Source: Maritimibacter alkaliphilus HTCC2654 (GTDB taxonomy: Bacteria; Pseudomonadota; Alphaproteobacteria; Rhodobacterales; Rhodobacteraceae). From it: a stretch of 64,000 nucleotides of DNA. The position numbers and the translations under genes were made by a program. Where the stretch lies: NCBI RefSeq assembly GCF_000152805.1, contig NZ_CH902578.1, positions 2,985,029 through 3,049,028 of the forward strand. Reading direction: 5' to 3'. The notes beneath the pieces were generated by a model. It was not told where the DNA came from and did not search any database. It saw only the letters and a list, made by a program, of their open reading frames with translations. Of the stretch, positions 8,257 to 17,215 are shown one piece after another (within the stretch, counting starts at the first letter, position 1; each line of letters begins with the position of its first letter).

Positions 8257-10389
8257 TCAGAATAGTCGGCGCGGCACGCGCCGCGTCGGCAGCGCATGCA
8301 GTTCGGCGGTGCCCGGTTCGGTTGCCTCAGCCGGGACGGCGTGACGGTTCTGCTCGCCACCGATCGCCCAGTCGGGCGGCGTGTCGAAGTTGATCTTCTT
8401 CAGGCCCAGCTGCTCGGCGACGACTCGCGCCATGACCGAGAGGTCGAAACTTTCGTTGCGGACGACGCCCGGTTTCTTTTCCCAGACGTTCTTGGCGTTC
8501 CGGAACTCAGACACGAACTCTTCGATCCTGTCGTCGGTCATCCAGCGAGGGATGATCAGCCCGCCGGCGGCCGAACTCCCGCGGCTCAGCATCGCGAACA
8601 CCGACTCTTTCACCCGGTCGGTCGCGAAGTTCAGGATCTTGATCGAGCGACCCTTGCCTCCGCCAGACTTGCGCTCGGGGGTCGCCAGCCAGAGACGCGA
8701 GGCCTGCTTGCCACCATTGCCCCTCGTCACGAACCAGCGCCGGCCGTAGCCCTCTTTCTTGCGGGCCTTCCAGAAGGCCTCGGCATTGTCGGAGACCCCG
8801 GGCTGCCCCTGAAAGTCCACGTTTAGCCCAGCGGCGCGCAGGCCGTATTGGGCGCCGTCGACCGGCCAGACCCGCGTGCTGAGCGCGTCGAGCACCGCCC
8901 AGTCCTCGATGTATTTGCCGGGGTCGAGCGTCCGGCCGTTTCCATCTTCGTCACGCTCCGCATTCGGCGCATCCGCCGACGGCTGGGTGATGTCGAAGCG
9001 GTCCACCACCTGGGCGCAAGATCCGTCACCCCAGGCCGTGACCTGAACCGCGAAATATGTGCCCTGCACGTCGATCGAGACGGTGATGAACCGTGTCCAC
9101 GCCGGGGCGATCCCGCGTGCAAGGTCGTGACCCTCGTCGCGCAGGAAGGCGACGCCGATCTCTTCGGTTTCGCCCTGCTTCGGGCAGAACGGAACACCGA
9201 TCTCCGTGTAATGGACCGTCGCCAGGTCGGTATGATCGTCCAGCTGCTCGGCCCGCCGCCGAGCTTCCTCGTAGTTGGCGACCAGATCACGCCAGCTGGC
9301 AAAGGTCGCGGCCGCGCCATTGAGCGCGTAGCTCACGACGTCCGTCTTGCGGATCCCGGTGTCGCCAAGCGCGACCACCGTGCCGTCCGGTCCCTCATGG
9401 CGCCAGCCGCCGCGCCCCGCGAGTGCAGCACGGTTCAAGGTCATCTTGTGACGATGCGCGATCAGGCTCCCGCAATGAGGGCATTCCATCTCGGCGTGGT
9501 CGCCGGCGTCGCCGGGATCCAGTGCATCGTCATAGTGCAGTCGATCAAACCGAGGCTCGAACTCGCCAGCGCAATCGGGACATTCCTAGTGCCAACGGGC
9601 CCGCGTGCCCTGATTGTAGAGCGGCACGATCCCGCCACCGACGGGCGGCATCTCGTGCGGCGCCGTTGGCGATGGTCGCCAGCTCGGGTCTATCACCTGA
9701 TAGGCAGGGCTGCTCTCGACCAGGACGAGGCCCCGGCTCAGGTAGGATTTCACCCGCTGCAGCCCCATCCGGTAAGGCGTTCCTTCGGGATTGTCCTTGC
9801 CGCCGAGCACGGCCGGATGGTGATCATAGTCGGTGAAGAGGACCATCTTGTAGGTCCCGCCCGAAAGCATCGTCGGCGTTGGGTATCCGATTGTGAGCCG
9901 CATACCCCGGAAACGCTTCCGGCTGAATGTGTCGTCGTCACGGGCACGCCCCAGCCGGTCCCTGATCACCGGGCTGTTCTGGATCAGCGGGTTCAGCTTC
10001 TCCTCAACCCACTTGTCGCGGTCGCTCTTCGACATGTGCACGATCAGGATCGGGTTGGGATCGCAGATCGGCGCATGCAGAGCCGTGGTCTGCAACATCA
10101 TCGTCTTGCCGGACTGCGACGGACCGACGAACACGACCGTCTTGAACCGGCGCGACTGCGTGATGTCGCTTGGCTCGACCATGTAGGGCGTCACGCTCCT
10201 GTCGTAGCTTTGCCAAGCCCCTTGCGCCTGCACCCGGATGTAGCGCTCGGCCGCATCCGTGACCGTGATCCGGCTCGGTGGATCCATGACCGGCAGCGCG
10301 TCGGACAAGATGTCTTCCGGGGTCCTGAGTGGCGGCAGTGGCGCGAAGGCGCCAAGGCTGCCGATCGCCGCGTCGGTCATTTGCACCAT
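8257..10389 (-). pseudogene. large terminase subunit (GpA family) with in-frame amber codon
   Basis: ATPase-nuclease that packages phage DNA. The frame runs for 711 codons from ATG at 10389 but is interrupted by TAG at 9588-9586 (codon 268). Both parts are in the same frame, so this is one nonsense codon and not a frameshift. Part 1 has Walker A GPSQSGKT (residues 89-96) and a FTDYDHHP acidic strand. The amber directly precedes CPDC and CPHC, a four-cysteine zinc motif. In GpA relatives a tryptophan is common just before the first cysteine, so TGG to TAG is the likely change. Downstream, 410 codons stay open and conserved-looking. Possible explanations: recent inactivation, amber readthrough, or a sequencing error. 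It starts by TGATG overlap with the small terminase gene. Confidence 0.88.
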
Positions 10390-11045
10390 CAGACGCCCAT
10401 CTCTCCCTGGTCGCCGACGATCGCCCCCACGACGCCGGCCCGCCGCCCGTCGATCAGTTCCTGGAACTTGACCCGTGACTGGATCAGGACCTCGTCGGCT
10501 CGGCGCTGGATCTTGTCGACCTCAGCGGGATCGAGACCGAACTCCATCTCGCAGAAATCGGCGAGCGTGGTTGCCGATTTCTTGAACTCGTCGATCATCA
10601 GCTCGAAGAGCTCTTCGACGCGAGAGGCGCGCACCAACTCGCCGCGCAACTCTGCAGCCCGGTTTCGGGCATAGTCGGCATCCGCCTCGTCCTTCACCTG
10701 CCGCGCCGTCAGGAAGGACTCGGGGTCGGTCCCGTCATCGGCATTGCGAAAGAGGAGCGCCAGCTGGGCCGCAGAACGGCTCGCCTCGTCTTTTGCCAAC
10801 TGCTCGGCATCGTTACGCGCCATGCGCCAGGCGTAGCAGTCGGCGAGCCGGAACTTGTATTCGCGACCGTTCCCACCCACCTCGAGCACCGGTAGCGGGT
10901 TCTCGAGATCTTGCAGCCACTTCGTGATCGTCGGTTCGCTCACATCCATCGCCTGGGCGAGCTGGTAGCGATTGACCGGCGTATCCTTGATGTGGTCTGG
11001 CAACGGGAACTTCGCCCGCAGCTCGGCCAGATCCTTCTCGGTCAT
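10389..11045 (-). CDS. small terminase subunit (Nu1-like / DUF1441)
   Basis: A 218-residue DNA-recognition subunit of the terminase. Near the N-terminus it has a winged-helix-like region (NRYQLAQAMDVSEPTITKWLQDL) as in Nu1-type proteins, and then a long, charged, helical C-terminal part (AEQLAKDEASRSAAQLALLF, RVEELFELMIDEFKKSATTL) suited to oligomerisation and binding of the large subunit. It lies directly upstream of the large terminase gene and overlaps it by one base (TGATG). Confidence 0.85.
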   Translation of the reverse strand: MTEKDLAELRAKFPLPDHIKDTPVNRYQLAQAMDVSEPTITKWLQDLENPLPVLEVGGNGREYKFRLADCYAWRMARNDAEQLAKDEASRSAAQLALLFRNADDGTDPESFLTARQVKDEADADYARNRAAELRGELVRASRVEELFELMIDEFKKSATTLADFCEMEFGLDPAEVDKIQRRADEVLIQSRVKFQELIDGRRAGVVGAIVGDQGEMGV

Positions 11046-11191
11046 CCTTGCCTCTTGCCTGTCTCACTGCTGCCGACCTCACCGGGACAACAACAACAAC
11101 CTCAAAACGAACCCCCCGAAACCTAATCTCACCCAATTCCAACGGGGCGCGAATAACCCGCATGCGGGCGCCATGAGGAAGGACCCGTCGC
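11046..11191. other. non-coding gap before terminase genes; candidate cos/pac position
   Basis: No gene is seen here. The stretch contains a repeat-like ACAACAACAACAAC run on the plus strand, a CCCCCCGAAACC stretch and a perfect 12-base palindrome CCCGCATGCGGG at 11157-11168, followed on the minus strand by GTTATTC. In lambda-type phages the packaging site lies just upstream of the small terminase gene, which is where this gap lies. The palindrome could equally be a weak terminator of the upstream gene. Assigning a cos role is inference from position only. Confidence 0.35.
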
Positions 11192-11905
11192 CTATTTCGC
11201 TGTCGCAAGCGCGTGCTGCAGCCAGCGGTAGAAGTTGGCTTCGAACGTCTCGCGCGACCTACGGACCGCGACTTCCTCGAACTTAAATCGCGGCGTGTAC
11301 GTCGGCACCGCGGTGGTGAAGTGCATCACCTTGCGCAACGTCCGCTTGCCGCGCCTTTCCCAGATCCCAGGCGAGAGCTTCGATCCGGGGCGCGGCACGA
11401 AGTACTGCGCCCGAGACGGCGCGCGCATGCGTGATCTCGCGGTCGTGTTCTGTTGCCGGTCCAGCTGAACCTGTACGGCGGCGATTACGCGGCTCACCAT
11501 CGCGGGGGACATGTTGCCAGCCGCTGTCAGTCTCATGCCCGCCGCTGGTGTCACGGCGACGATCTGTCCTGCGTACTTCAGCCGGTATCCCATCGCGCGC
11601 TCAAGCCCCGTCTGCGGTCGCGCGCCACCCTCGGCTTGCACTTCAAGGTAGAAGCGGCGACCGACTGCAGACTTGCGCTCGACCGTAGCGACGAGGTTCG
11701 ACTTCGACGAGCGCTCGACCCGAAAGGCGTTGAGCGTCCACCTGGTCGGTCGGTCGAATACCGAGACCATGTGCAGCCTCTCGGCTTCGATCACATCCCT
11801 GGCCGTGTCGTTCAATGCCCTTGAAAGGGCGTAGGGGATTTGCCGGGCCTGCACGTCGTCCAACTGACGCACTAGCCTTTCGATGTTCCCTGAGATCGAG
11901 ATCAT
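11192..11905 (-). CDS. phage protein, possible tail-associated (gpZ-like)
   Basis: A 237-residue basic protein. It starts MISISGNIERLVRQLDDVQ and contains QIPYALSRALNDTARDVIEA, a helical pattern shared by phage proteins annotated as minor tail or tail completion components. The C-terminal part is rich in Arg, with FVPRPGSKLSPGIWERRG and a TYTPRFKFEEV strand. The ATG at 11905 was chosen over a TTG at 11980 because a terminator-like hairpin lies between them. The role is a guess from composition and from being next to the terminase genes. Confidence 0.6.
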   Translation of the reverse strand: MISISGNIERLVRQLDDVQARQIPYALSRALNDTARDVIEAERLHMVSVFDRPTRWTLNAFRVERSSKSNLVATVERKSAVGRRFYLEVQAEGGARPQTGLERAMGYRLKYAGQIVAVTPAAGMRLTAAGNMSPAMVSRVIAAVQVQLDRQQNTTARSRMRAPSRAQYFVPRPGSKLSPGIWERRGKRTLRKVMHFTTAVPTYTPRFKFEEVAVRRSRETFEANFYRWLQHALATAK

Positions 11906-11914
11906 GGCGTTCCC

Positions 11915-11954
11915 AAACGAGAAGCGCCCGAGGCTGGGTCTCAGCTTCGGGCGC
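11915..11954 (-). terminator. intrinsic terminator between early and late operons
   Basis: GCGCCCGA (11924-11931) pairs perfectly with TCGGGCGC (11947-11954), with further pairing inside. On the minus strand the hairpin is followed by TTCTCGTTT. It lies 43 bases beyond the end of the replication operon and just before the first packaging gene, so it would separate early from late transcription or be the target of an antiterminator. Confidence 0.55.
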
Positions 11955-11996
11955 AGTTCGGTTCGCAGGCAAGATGTCAATAGATTGGGAATGAGG

Positions 11997-12668
11997 TCAA
12001 GCTTTATCTTTCCAAGGCTCGCGCCGCGGCATCGCGTCGGTCAGCCGAAAGGCCGATAGGCTGCGGCCTATCGACAGGCAATGACGCAGCTCTAGCAAGG
12101 CTGACCACCACTGAAGATAGGCGCGCCGTGCCCGACCAACGTCGACGGCTGTGCCCGTGTATGTGACCGGGCAGACATACCCGTACTTGTCCGACAACCA
12201 GGTCGAAGGCCATCGGCCCGGCCCCGTCCAGTATTCCCGCTCGGCATATGTGCCCGTCTTGTGGCGACGCCACCCACGCGGCGCGCACCGTGCCACGGCA
12301 CTAGGCATGCAGTCCGGCATCCGGCCAGTGCGGGCACACTCGGCAATGGTGATCGCCATGCCAGCACCACCGTAAGCTTCAGGCAGCACGGTCAGGGCGG
12401 CCGCAACGATGTCGGCGTCAGGGTGCGGGTCCGACCGGCCGCCGCCGTCGGGGCGGCACCCGAGCCGGGCCTGCTCGATCAGGATCCACTCGATCCCGAC
12501 GTTGTACCGCATCCCGACCTCATCGAAGTTGAGGCTCGCCCCTTCCACCTGGAACGCCCACTGCACCAGATCCCAGATCCCGACATCAACAACCGCACCG
12601 CGCCTCGGTCTGGCCAAGCCGTCCTTCGGTTCAAACGTCTCACTGTCCCAATTCCGCACCGCCATCAT
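11997..12668 (-). CDS. phage protein of unknown function, 223 aa
   Basis: Last gene of the replication operon. The product starts MMAVRNWDSETFEPKDG and has many Trp, Gly and Cys residues, among them GWRRHKTGTYAEREYWTGPGR. I see no membrane segment, signal peptide or catalytic motif that I recognise. The ATG at 12668 has GAGG upstream. In other phages genes in this place encode late regulators or endonucleases, but nothing in this sequence supports either. Confidence 0.65.
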   Translation of the reverse strand: MMAVRNWDSETFEPKDGLARPRRGAVVDVGIWDLVQWAFQVEGASLNFDEVGMRYNVGIEWILIEQARLGCRPDGGGRSDPHPDADIVAAALTVLPEAYGGAGMAITIAECARTGRMPDCMPSAVARCAPRGWRRHKTGTYAEREYWTGPGRWPSTWLSDKYGYVCPVTYTGTAVDVGRARRAYLQWWSALLELRHCLSIGRSLSAFRLTDAMPRREPWKDKA

Positions 12669-13041
12669 GTCGGACCTCTATATTTGGTGGGGTCTGCGCC
12701 CCGTTCTACAACCTGTTGTTTCTCGTCTGGTTCATCAGGGAGGGTAGGGAGGATCAAGGTGGTTTCATGGGAGGATAGGGCGCGAACCAAGAGGAAGCAT
12801 AAGGCCCTGAAAAAGCGAGGAAAACGCAACGCTGTGGGAGGGTAGGGAGGATAGGGAGGCAAAAACCTACCCAAACCATGTGAGGCAACTTTCCCCCAGA
12901 CCCCGGTTCATATCTCGCACGTGCGTAGGTCGGAAACATCCTCCCTAGCCTCCCTACCCTCCCACGCCCGACTGGTAAGCCCATAAGATTGCGAGACATT
13001 CCCCCAGACCCCGGAGCGGGCGTTATCCTCCCACGAGCGGC
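12669..13041. repeat. gene-poor stretch with polypurine repeats; candidate replication origin
   Basis: No convincing gene in 373 bases. The plus strand carries runs built on GGGAGGGTAGGGAGG at 12738-12751 and 12836-12850, with GGGAGGATAGGG at 12769-12780. The complementary form lies at 12940-12963, at 13025-13032 and at the end of the primase gene. The 24-base units at 12836-12859 and 12940-12963 form an inverted repeat with one mismatch and an 80-base loop. TTCCCCCAGACCCCGG also occurs twice (about 12891 and 12999). The plus-strand unit has four GGG tracts with short loops, so it can form a G-quadruplex. P4-type primases work at repeat-bearing origins, and one is encoded next door. Confidence 0.5.
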
Positions 13042-14865
13042 TCAATCCTCCCAACCCTCCCGTACATCCGATGGATCGGGGTCGGGGGTTGCGACTTCAC
13101 CGCGCAGGAAACCGCCCCGATGATCGCGTGGAGCATTGTCGAGGTCGCGTGCAAACACTTCGGTCAGCCGGATCCCGTCATAGAACACGGTCGACGCCTT
13201 GCGCTTGGTGAAGCTCTGGCCGCCGTTGGGATGTCGCCATCGCTCGGCCTTGTCGGACAGGCGGCGTGAGACCGTTGTCGGTTTCCAGGCGCCCTGTCCG
13301 TTCTTCATGAGCCAGAAGGTGAAGGCCTCGACGAGCCGAGAGCTCGTGACCGTGTCCTCGGGGCGACCAGTCACCACGGTGCAGGTCGCAAGGAAGTCAC
13401 CGACGGGATCCTGTTCGGCGCGGAACTCGGCCGTCGCCGCGACCACCGCATCGGGCGGCGACAGACCGATCTCCTGGAACTGGTTCAGACCCACGATCAG
13501 CCACTGGAAGATGCCATCGCGCTCCTCCCAAAGCTTGTCGACGAGGTGCGGATCCCGCTCGGCCACGGGGATCTGTTCCGTGAACGGGACCATGAGGAAG
13601 CGTCGCCAGATCCCATCGTCCGTTCCGCGAATGTCCGGCTTGTGGTTCCCCGACATCGTGAGTTTGAACTTGGGTAACACCACGATGAAGTCGGAGTGCA
13701 AGGCGCGGACGAGGATCGGTTCGCCGCCGGTCCATTCCTTGATTAGCCCCTCCTGAAGCCGCATCCCCTCGTCAGGCTCAGACGTCCGCACATGGCGCGA
13801 GCCAATAAGCGGAATGAGGTCTGGCGTCGCGTCGCCACCGCCGCGTCGGTTCGTCCCGGTCAGGCTTTCGATCCGAGCCGTGGCGCCGTAGTCACCCAGC
13901 ACGCGCGAGATGATATCGACCAGCACCGATTTGCCGTTCGCACCCGAGCCAAAGAGGAACACCATGTTCTGCAGCGGCTCGGCCGTCATGGCGACGCCAA
14001 ACCATCGCTGAAGGAACGCCCGTATGTCAGGGTCAGGCAGCACCCGAGTGAGGAACTTTTCGAATCCGGGGGCAGTCGCGTCAGGGTCGTACTCGACCGG
14101 CATGATTTTGGTCAGTCGTTGCTCGCGGGCGTGGGGCACGAGATCGACCTGCGCATAGCGGATCTTGCGACCGTCGTCGGTCGGCTCTTCGGTCACCCTC
14201 GACTGGACGACGCCCGACAAGCAGTTGACGTCGAAAGGGGCCGCGTCGAGCTGCTCGAGCGGGACCGCGAGCGAGGTCTGACTTTCGGCGACCATGTGAT
14301 CGATCGGACCGGAATTACCTGCCTGCACCGCCTTTCGACGGCGGGCGGCGCGGCGCTCCGACAGTTTCTTCTTCGCCTCAGAAATCCGGTCCAGCTTCAA
14401 TCTCAGCTCGGTTAGTTCGGTGGCCTGGTCTGAGCTTCGATCCTTGGCGGGTATGGCCTCGATCTCGACACGCCGCAGGACCAACACGTCCTCTTCTGCG
14501 ATCAGGTCCATTTGAACCTGCGGCAGTCTCAGGTAATCGAGCTCTTCGAGGATCAGCGGCCCGATCTGTTGCGCACGACGCCGGACCTCGAGCTCGTCGG
14601 GATCCGCCTGCCACACGGCGCCGGTCCAGGTGAACCAGCCAACACGCGGCACGAACATAAGGTCGTCTCCAAAGTGGATGATGAACCGCTGCCCATTGCC
14701 ATAGTCGTTTTCGCTCTGCTGGCTCGCCAGATAGACGGGATCGACCGGATCCTCGGGAGGCGGCGGCGCGCCTGCATCATCCGGGGTGCGGGGCGGTTGG
14801 CCCCCATCCATCGGCTCGACCCGCTCGGGCTTGTCGAACGCTTCGCGCACGTCCTTAGTGCTCAC
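13042..14865 (-). CDS. P4/D5-type phage primase-helicase
   Basis: A 607-residue replication protein. The C-terminal half is a superfamily 3 helicase: Walker A GSGANGKS at about residues 306-313, Walker B/C region around RHVRTSEPDEG and LTMSGNHKPDIRG, and the arginine finger segment GIWRRFLMVPF. The N-terminal part (about 1-250) is acidic and proline-rich, then helical; it has no obvious primase active site, so priming may be supplied by the zinc-finger protein encoded upstream. The start at 14865 overlaps the preceding small gene by four bases. It is the D5_N/DUF5906 family by pattern. Confidence 0.9.
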   Translation of the reverse strand: MSTKDVREAFDKPERVEPMDGGQPPRTPDDAGAPPPPEDPVDPVYLASQQSENDYGNGQRFIIHFGDDLMFVPRVGWFTWTGAVWQADPDELEVRRRAQQIGPLILEELDYLRLPQVQMDLIAEEDVLVLRRVEIEAIPAKDRSSDQATELTELRLKLDRISEAKKKLSERRAARRRKAVQAGNSGPIDHMVAESQTSLAVPLEQLDAAPFDVNCLSGVVQSRVTEEPTDDGRKIRYAQVDLVPHAREQRLTKIMPVEYDPDATAPGFEKFLTRVLPDPDIRAFLQRWFGVAMTAEPLQNMVFLFGSGANGKSVLVDIISRVLGDYGATARIESLTGTNRRGGGDATPDLIPLIGSRHVRTSEPDEGMRLQEGLIKEWTGGEPILVRALHSDFIVVLPKFKLTMSGNHKPDIRGTDDGIWRRFLMVPFTEQIPVAERDPHLVDKLWEERDGIFQWLIVGLNQFQEIGLSPPDAVVAATAEFRAEQDPVGDFLATCTVVTGRPEDTVTSSRLVEAFTFWLMKNGQGAWKPTTVSRRLSDKAERWRHPNGGQSFTKRKASTVFYDGIRLTEVFARDLDNAPRDHRGGFLRGEVATPDPDPSDVREGWED

Positions 14866-15086
14866 TCCCCCACCTCCTCGATCAGGCGCTCAAGACCGGC
14901 AACCGTCTCGGCGTAGTGTCCAGCGTGCTCACCGGCGGTCTTCGTGCGTTCGCACTTGCGGTCACGCAGTTCGCGGTAAAACGCGAGGCGTGAGCCGAGC
15001 TCTTCGACCGGGAACCGGTCGGAATGGATCGGACCCTCGATGACCACGTCGCGACCGTCAGTGGTCAGGGAGACGGTCTTCGTCAT
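14862..15086 (-). CDS. small phage protein of unknown function, 74 aa
   Basis: Lies between the two primase genes and overlaps both (29 bases with the upstream gene, ATGA with the downstream one). The product begins MTKTVSLTTDGRDVVIEG, a beta-rich start, followed by a helix rich in Arg and Glu. The ATG at 15086 is preceded by AGGAGG at somewhat long spacing. No function recognised; the position suggests a replication accessory factor. Confidence 0.6.
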   Translation of the reverse strand: MTKTVSLTTDGRDVVIEGPIHSDRFPVEELGSRLAFYRELRDRKCERTKTAGEHAGHYAETVAGLERLIEEVGE

Positions 15087-16275
15087 CGGCCTGCGCCTCC
15101 TCAATCAGCATGTCGTTCAGATCCTTGCCCGGCTTGGCCGTGACGATCTCGCCCGTCAGGCCCGGCACGAGTGCCATTGCCCGGCGCAGACCGGATTCCA
15201 GCTTGGCGCGGGTCATGGCCGGGTGACTGTCGCCGTCCATCACGAAGATGAAGCGCTTGATCCACGGCGGCGGCACGAATGCCTCGCCGTCGGTCATGTC
15301 GGGGATCCCTGACCAGCGCGGGGCGCCGGGGGTCGGATCCTTGACCATGATGCCGGACAGGTTGCCCAGATCGACGCCCGCCCAATAGGCCGCGCCCTGG
15401 ATCGGTGCGCCGCGCATGGCCGAGAAGGTCGTTTCGATGCCTTCGCCCATGATCAAGGTGTGGCACCCTTGGGCCGAGGTTAGCCGGATCGCGGCGCCCT
15501 TTTTCGATCCGCGCACGAGTTTGGCGGGCTGTTCCTCGCCGTAGTAGAGGATCTTGGCCTTTTTGCCGGGGTTATCCGGGTCGATCCACGTCTGGTGAAC
15601 GGCCGTGATCCGGTTGTCCGGCGACAGGACCGCCGCGATCATCGCAGGGCCAGTGTGCAGGGAACGAACCTGGCCGTCGATCTTCTTGGCGTAGGTGTGC
15701 CGGGCGAGATAGCGGATCGTCGGGGGAAAGCGTTTCAGGGGCAGGCCGCGCCCTGCGAGATAATCGGCGACCGGTGTGCCGGCCGGGTCGACCGCCTGTT
15801 GCCAGATCCGCTTGCCATCCTCGATTGCCTTGCGCCGAAACCGTGCGGCATCGGCCAAGCGTTTGCGCTCGGCGGCCTCGGCCCGCGCCCTACGCCGCGC
15901 CCGTTCGGCGTCCGAGATCTGCACCGCGGTCTCGCCGATCATCCAGTCGATCGCCGCGCCAAAATCACAGGCCAGAACGTGACGGACCAGGTTCACGCCG
16001 CCCCCGTTCGCACCGCAGCTGCGGCAGTTGAAAACGCCCTTGGCCGCGTTGATCGCAAATCGATCCGTGCCGCCACAAGCGGGGCAGGGACCGACCAACT
16101 CGCCAGACTGGCGCTTGAGGTTCGGGATCTGCAGCCGTTCCACCAGCTCGCCAATCGGCAGGGCCTTGGCCTGCGCCTTGCGGTCCTCGATCACGGCATT
16201 GAGCGCAGCCTTGGCCTCCGCCTCGTTCCCACCGTGGGATGCCAGGAGGTCGCGATATGTGGCCCGCATATCCAT
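15058..16275 (-). CDS. zinc-finger/Toprim phage primase (DUF7146 type)
   Basis: A 405-residue DNA primase-like protein. It has a CHC2-type zinc finger (Cys64, Cys67, Cys84, Cys87 in CPACGG and CRSCGANGG) and a C-terminal Toprim domain with IMGEGIETTFSA and FVMDGDSHP carrying the conserved acid residues. The region RFPPTIRYLARHTYA matches the linker seen in DUF7146 proteins. The start was set at 16275 because that ATG overlaps the stop of the upstream gene as TGATG. Together with the SF3 helicase it forms the replication core. Confidence 0.88.
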   Translation of the reverse strand: MDMRATYRDLLASHGGNEAEAKAALNAVIEDRKAQAKALPIGELVERLQIPNLKRQSGELVGPCPACGGTDRFAINAAKGVFNCRSCGANGGGVNLVRHVLACDFGAAIDWMIGETAVQISDAERARRRARAEAAERKRLADAARFRRKAIEDGKRIWQQAVDPAGTPVADYLAGRGLPLKRFPPTIRYLARHTYAKKIDGQVRSLHTGPAMIAAVLSPDNRITAVHQTWIDPDNPGKKAKILYYGEEQPAKLVRGSKKGAAIRLTSAQGCHTLIMGEGIETTFSAMRGAPIQGAAYWAGVDLGNLSGIMVKDPTPGAPRWSGIPDMTDGEAFVPPPWIKRFIFVMDGDSHPAMTRAKLESGLRRAMALVPGLTGEIVTAKPGKDLNDMLIEEAQADDEDRLPDH

Positions 16276-16571
16276 CAGCGCCCGCAATCCGCACGGCGTT
16301 GCCAGTCATACTCGGGAGGATCCTCGACCTGCGCGGGGAACTGGGCCTGCACCCAATCGACAAGCGCAGCACCGGCTCGGGCCTGGTCGCCACATGCGAT
16401 TCCGTCGAGGTAGAACCTGACCGCCTCGGACGCATCGTCATCAAGGCGCAGCGGGTCGCCCAGTAGCAGGATCGACAGCGCGATCCCGTCGCGCGGCGTG
16501 GCACGGCCGTCCTTGGCTTTCATCCCGGCCGCGAGGGCGGCCATCGGGAAAGAGAACGGGCGCGACGACAT
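16275..16571 (-). CDS. phage protein of unknown function, 98 aa
   Basis: Coupled by TGATG overlaps both to the methyltransferase gene upstream and to the primase gene downstream. The product starts MSSRPFSFPMAALAAG and contains GIALSILLLGDPLRLDDDAS and VDWVQAQFPAQVEDPPEYDW. No known domain seen. The tight coupling argues that it is expressed with the primase. Confidence 0.6.
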   Translation of the reverse strand: MSSRPFSFPMAALAAGMKAKDGRATPRDGIALSILLLGDPLRLDDDASEAVRFYLDGIACGDQARAGAALVDWVQAQFPAQVEDPPEYDWQRRADCGR

Positions 16572-17215
16572 CAGGCGGCACCTTCAGCGCCGAATTTGTC
16601 GGTCTGGTTGCCCCATGCACGCCAGCCTGGGCGGGTCTGTCGGGAAAAGAGCTCGATCCGTGGCACGTCGGGCAAGAGCGCCTCGGCGGCCGCAAAAGCC
16701 TCGTCGGGCTTGCGGGAATGCTCGCGGGCGACCGCTTCGATCGTGATCGCGCTCTTGGGCCAGTCGCCCTCAAACAGATCAATGTCGCAGTAGGTCGGGA
16801 TCGTCGAGCGGGTCGACCGGGTCGCCTTCGGCTTGCCGCGCTTTCCGATCAGAAACGGTTCGTTCGACGAGCGCAGGACATATCCGGTTCCGAACGCCAC
16901 CTTGCCGTGCACCGTGCGCTTGACCCAGGTGCCGGCCGTCGCGAACTCGAAATCCCAAGCGTCGAGCACCTCGAACGCCTCGCGCAACATCGGGTTCGTG
17001 GCCCAAAGCCATAGGAGGCAATTGTCGGCCGCGAGCACTTCGACGGGTAGTGACTTGATCCAGTCGAGCGAGGTGCACTCGTAGTGCGCCGTCGCGTTCT
17101 TACCCTCGCCCTTGGCCGAGAAATTCTCGAACCGCCAGGGCGGGTCGGCCATGATCAGGCCGAACCCGCCGCCGGGGCGCAGATTCGCAAACTGTTGGAC
17201 GACGTTCGCGGTCAT
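16571..17215 (-). CDS. MT-A70 family adenine methyltransferase
   Basis: A 214-residue SAM-dependent methyltransferase with the DPPW catalytic motif at residues 24-27 and the family features SLDWIKSLPVEVLAADNCLL, WLWATNPML and GTGYVLRSSNEPFLIGKRG. In phages such enzymes make N6-methyladenine in DNA, which may protect against host restriction or mark the phage DNA. No partner endonuclease is seen next to it, so it is probably a solitary (orphan) methylase. The ATG at 17215 overlaps the stop of the HD gene (ATGA). Confidence 0.88.
   Translation of the reverse strand: MTANVVQQFANLRPGGGFGLIMADPPWRFENFSAKGEGKNATAHYECTSLDWIKSLPVEVLAADNCLLWLWATNPMLREAFEVLDAWDFEFATAGTWVKRTVHGKVAFGTGYVLRSSNEPFLIGKRGKPKATRSTRSTIPTYCDIDLFEGDWPKSAITIEAVAREHSRKPDEAFAAAEALLPDVPRIELFSRQTRPGWRAWGNQTDKFGAEGAA

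Noticed and set aside
1-11905. A gene transfer agent (RcGTA-like) cluster
   Set aside because: Gene order and families are lambda-like (gpW, lambda portal, protease-capsid fusion, DUF2190), and repressor, replication genes and integrase are present, which gene transfer agents lack.
12665-12999. Two small minus-strand frames with Pro/Tyr-rich repeats
   Set aside because: Their sequence is a translation of the CCTCCC repeats, with no ribosome site; treated as a non-coding repeat region.
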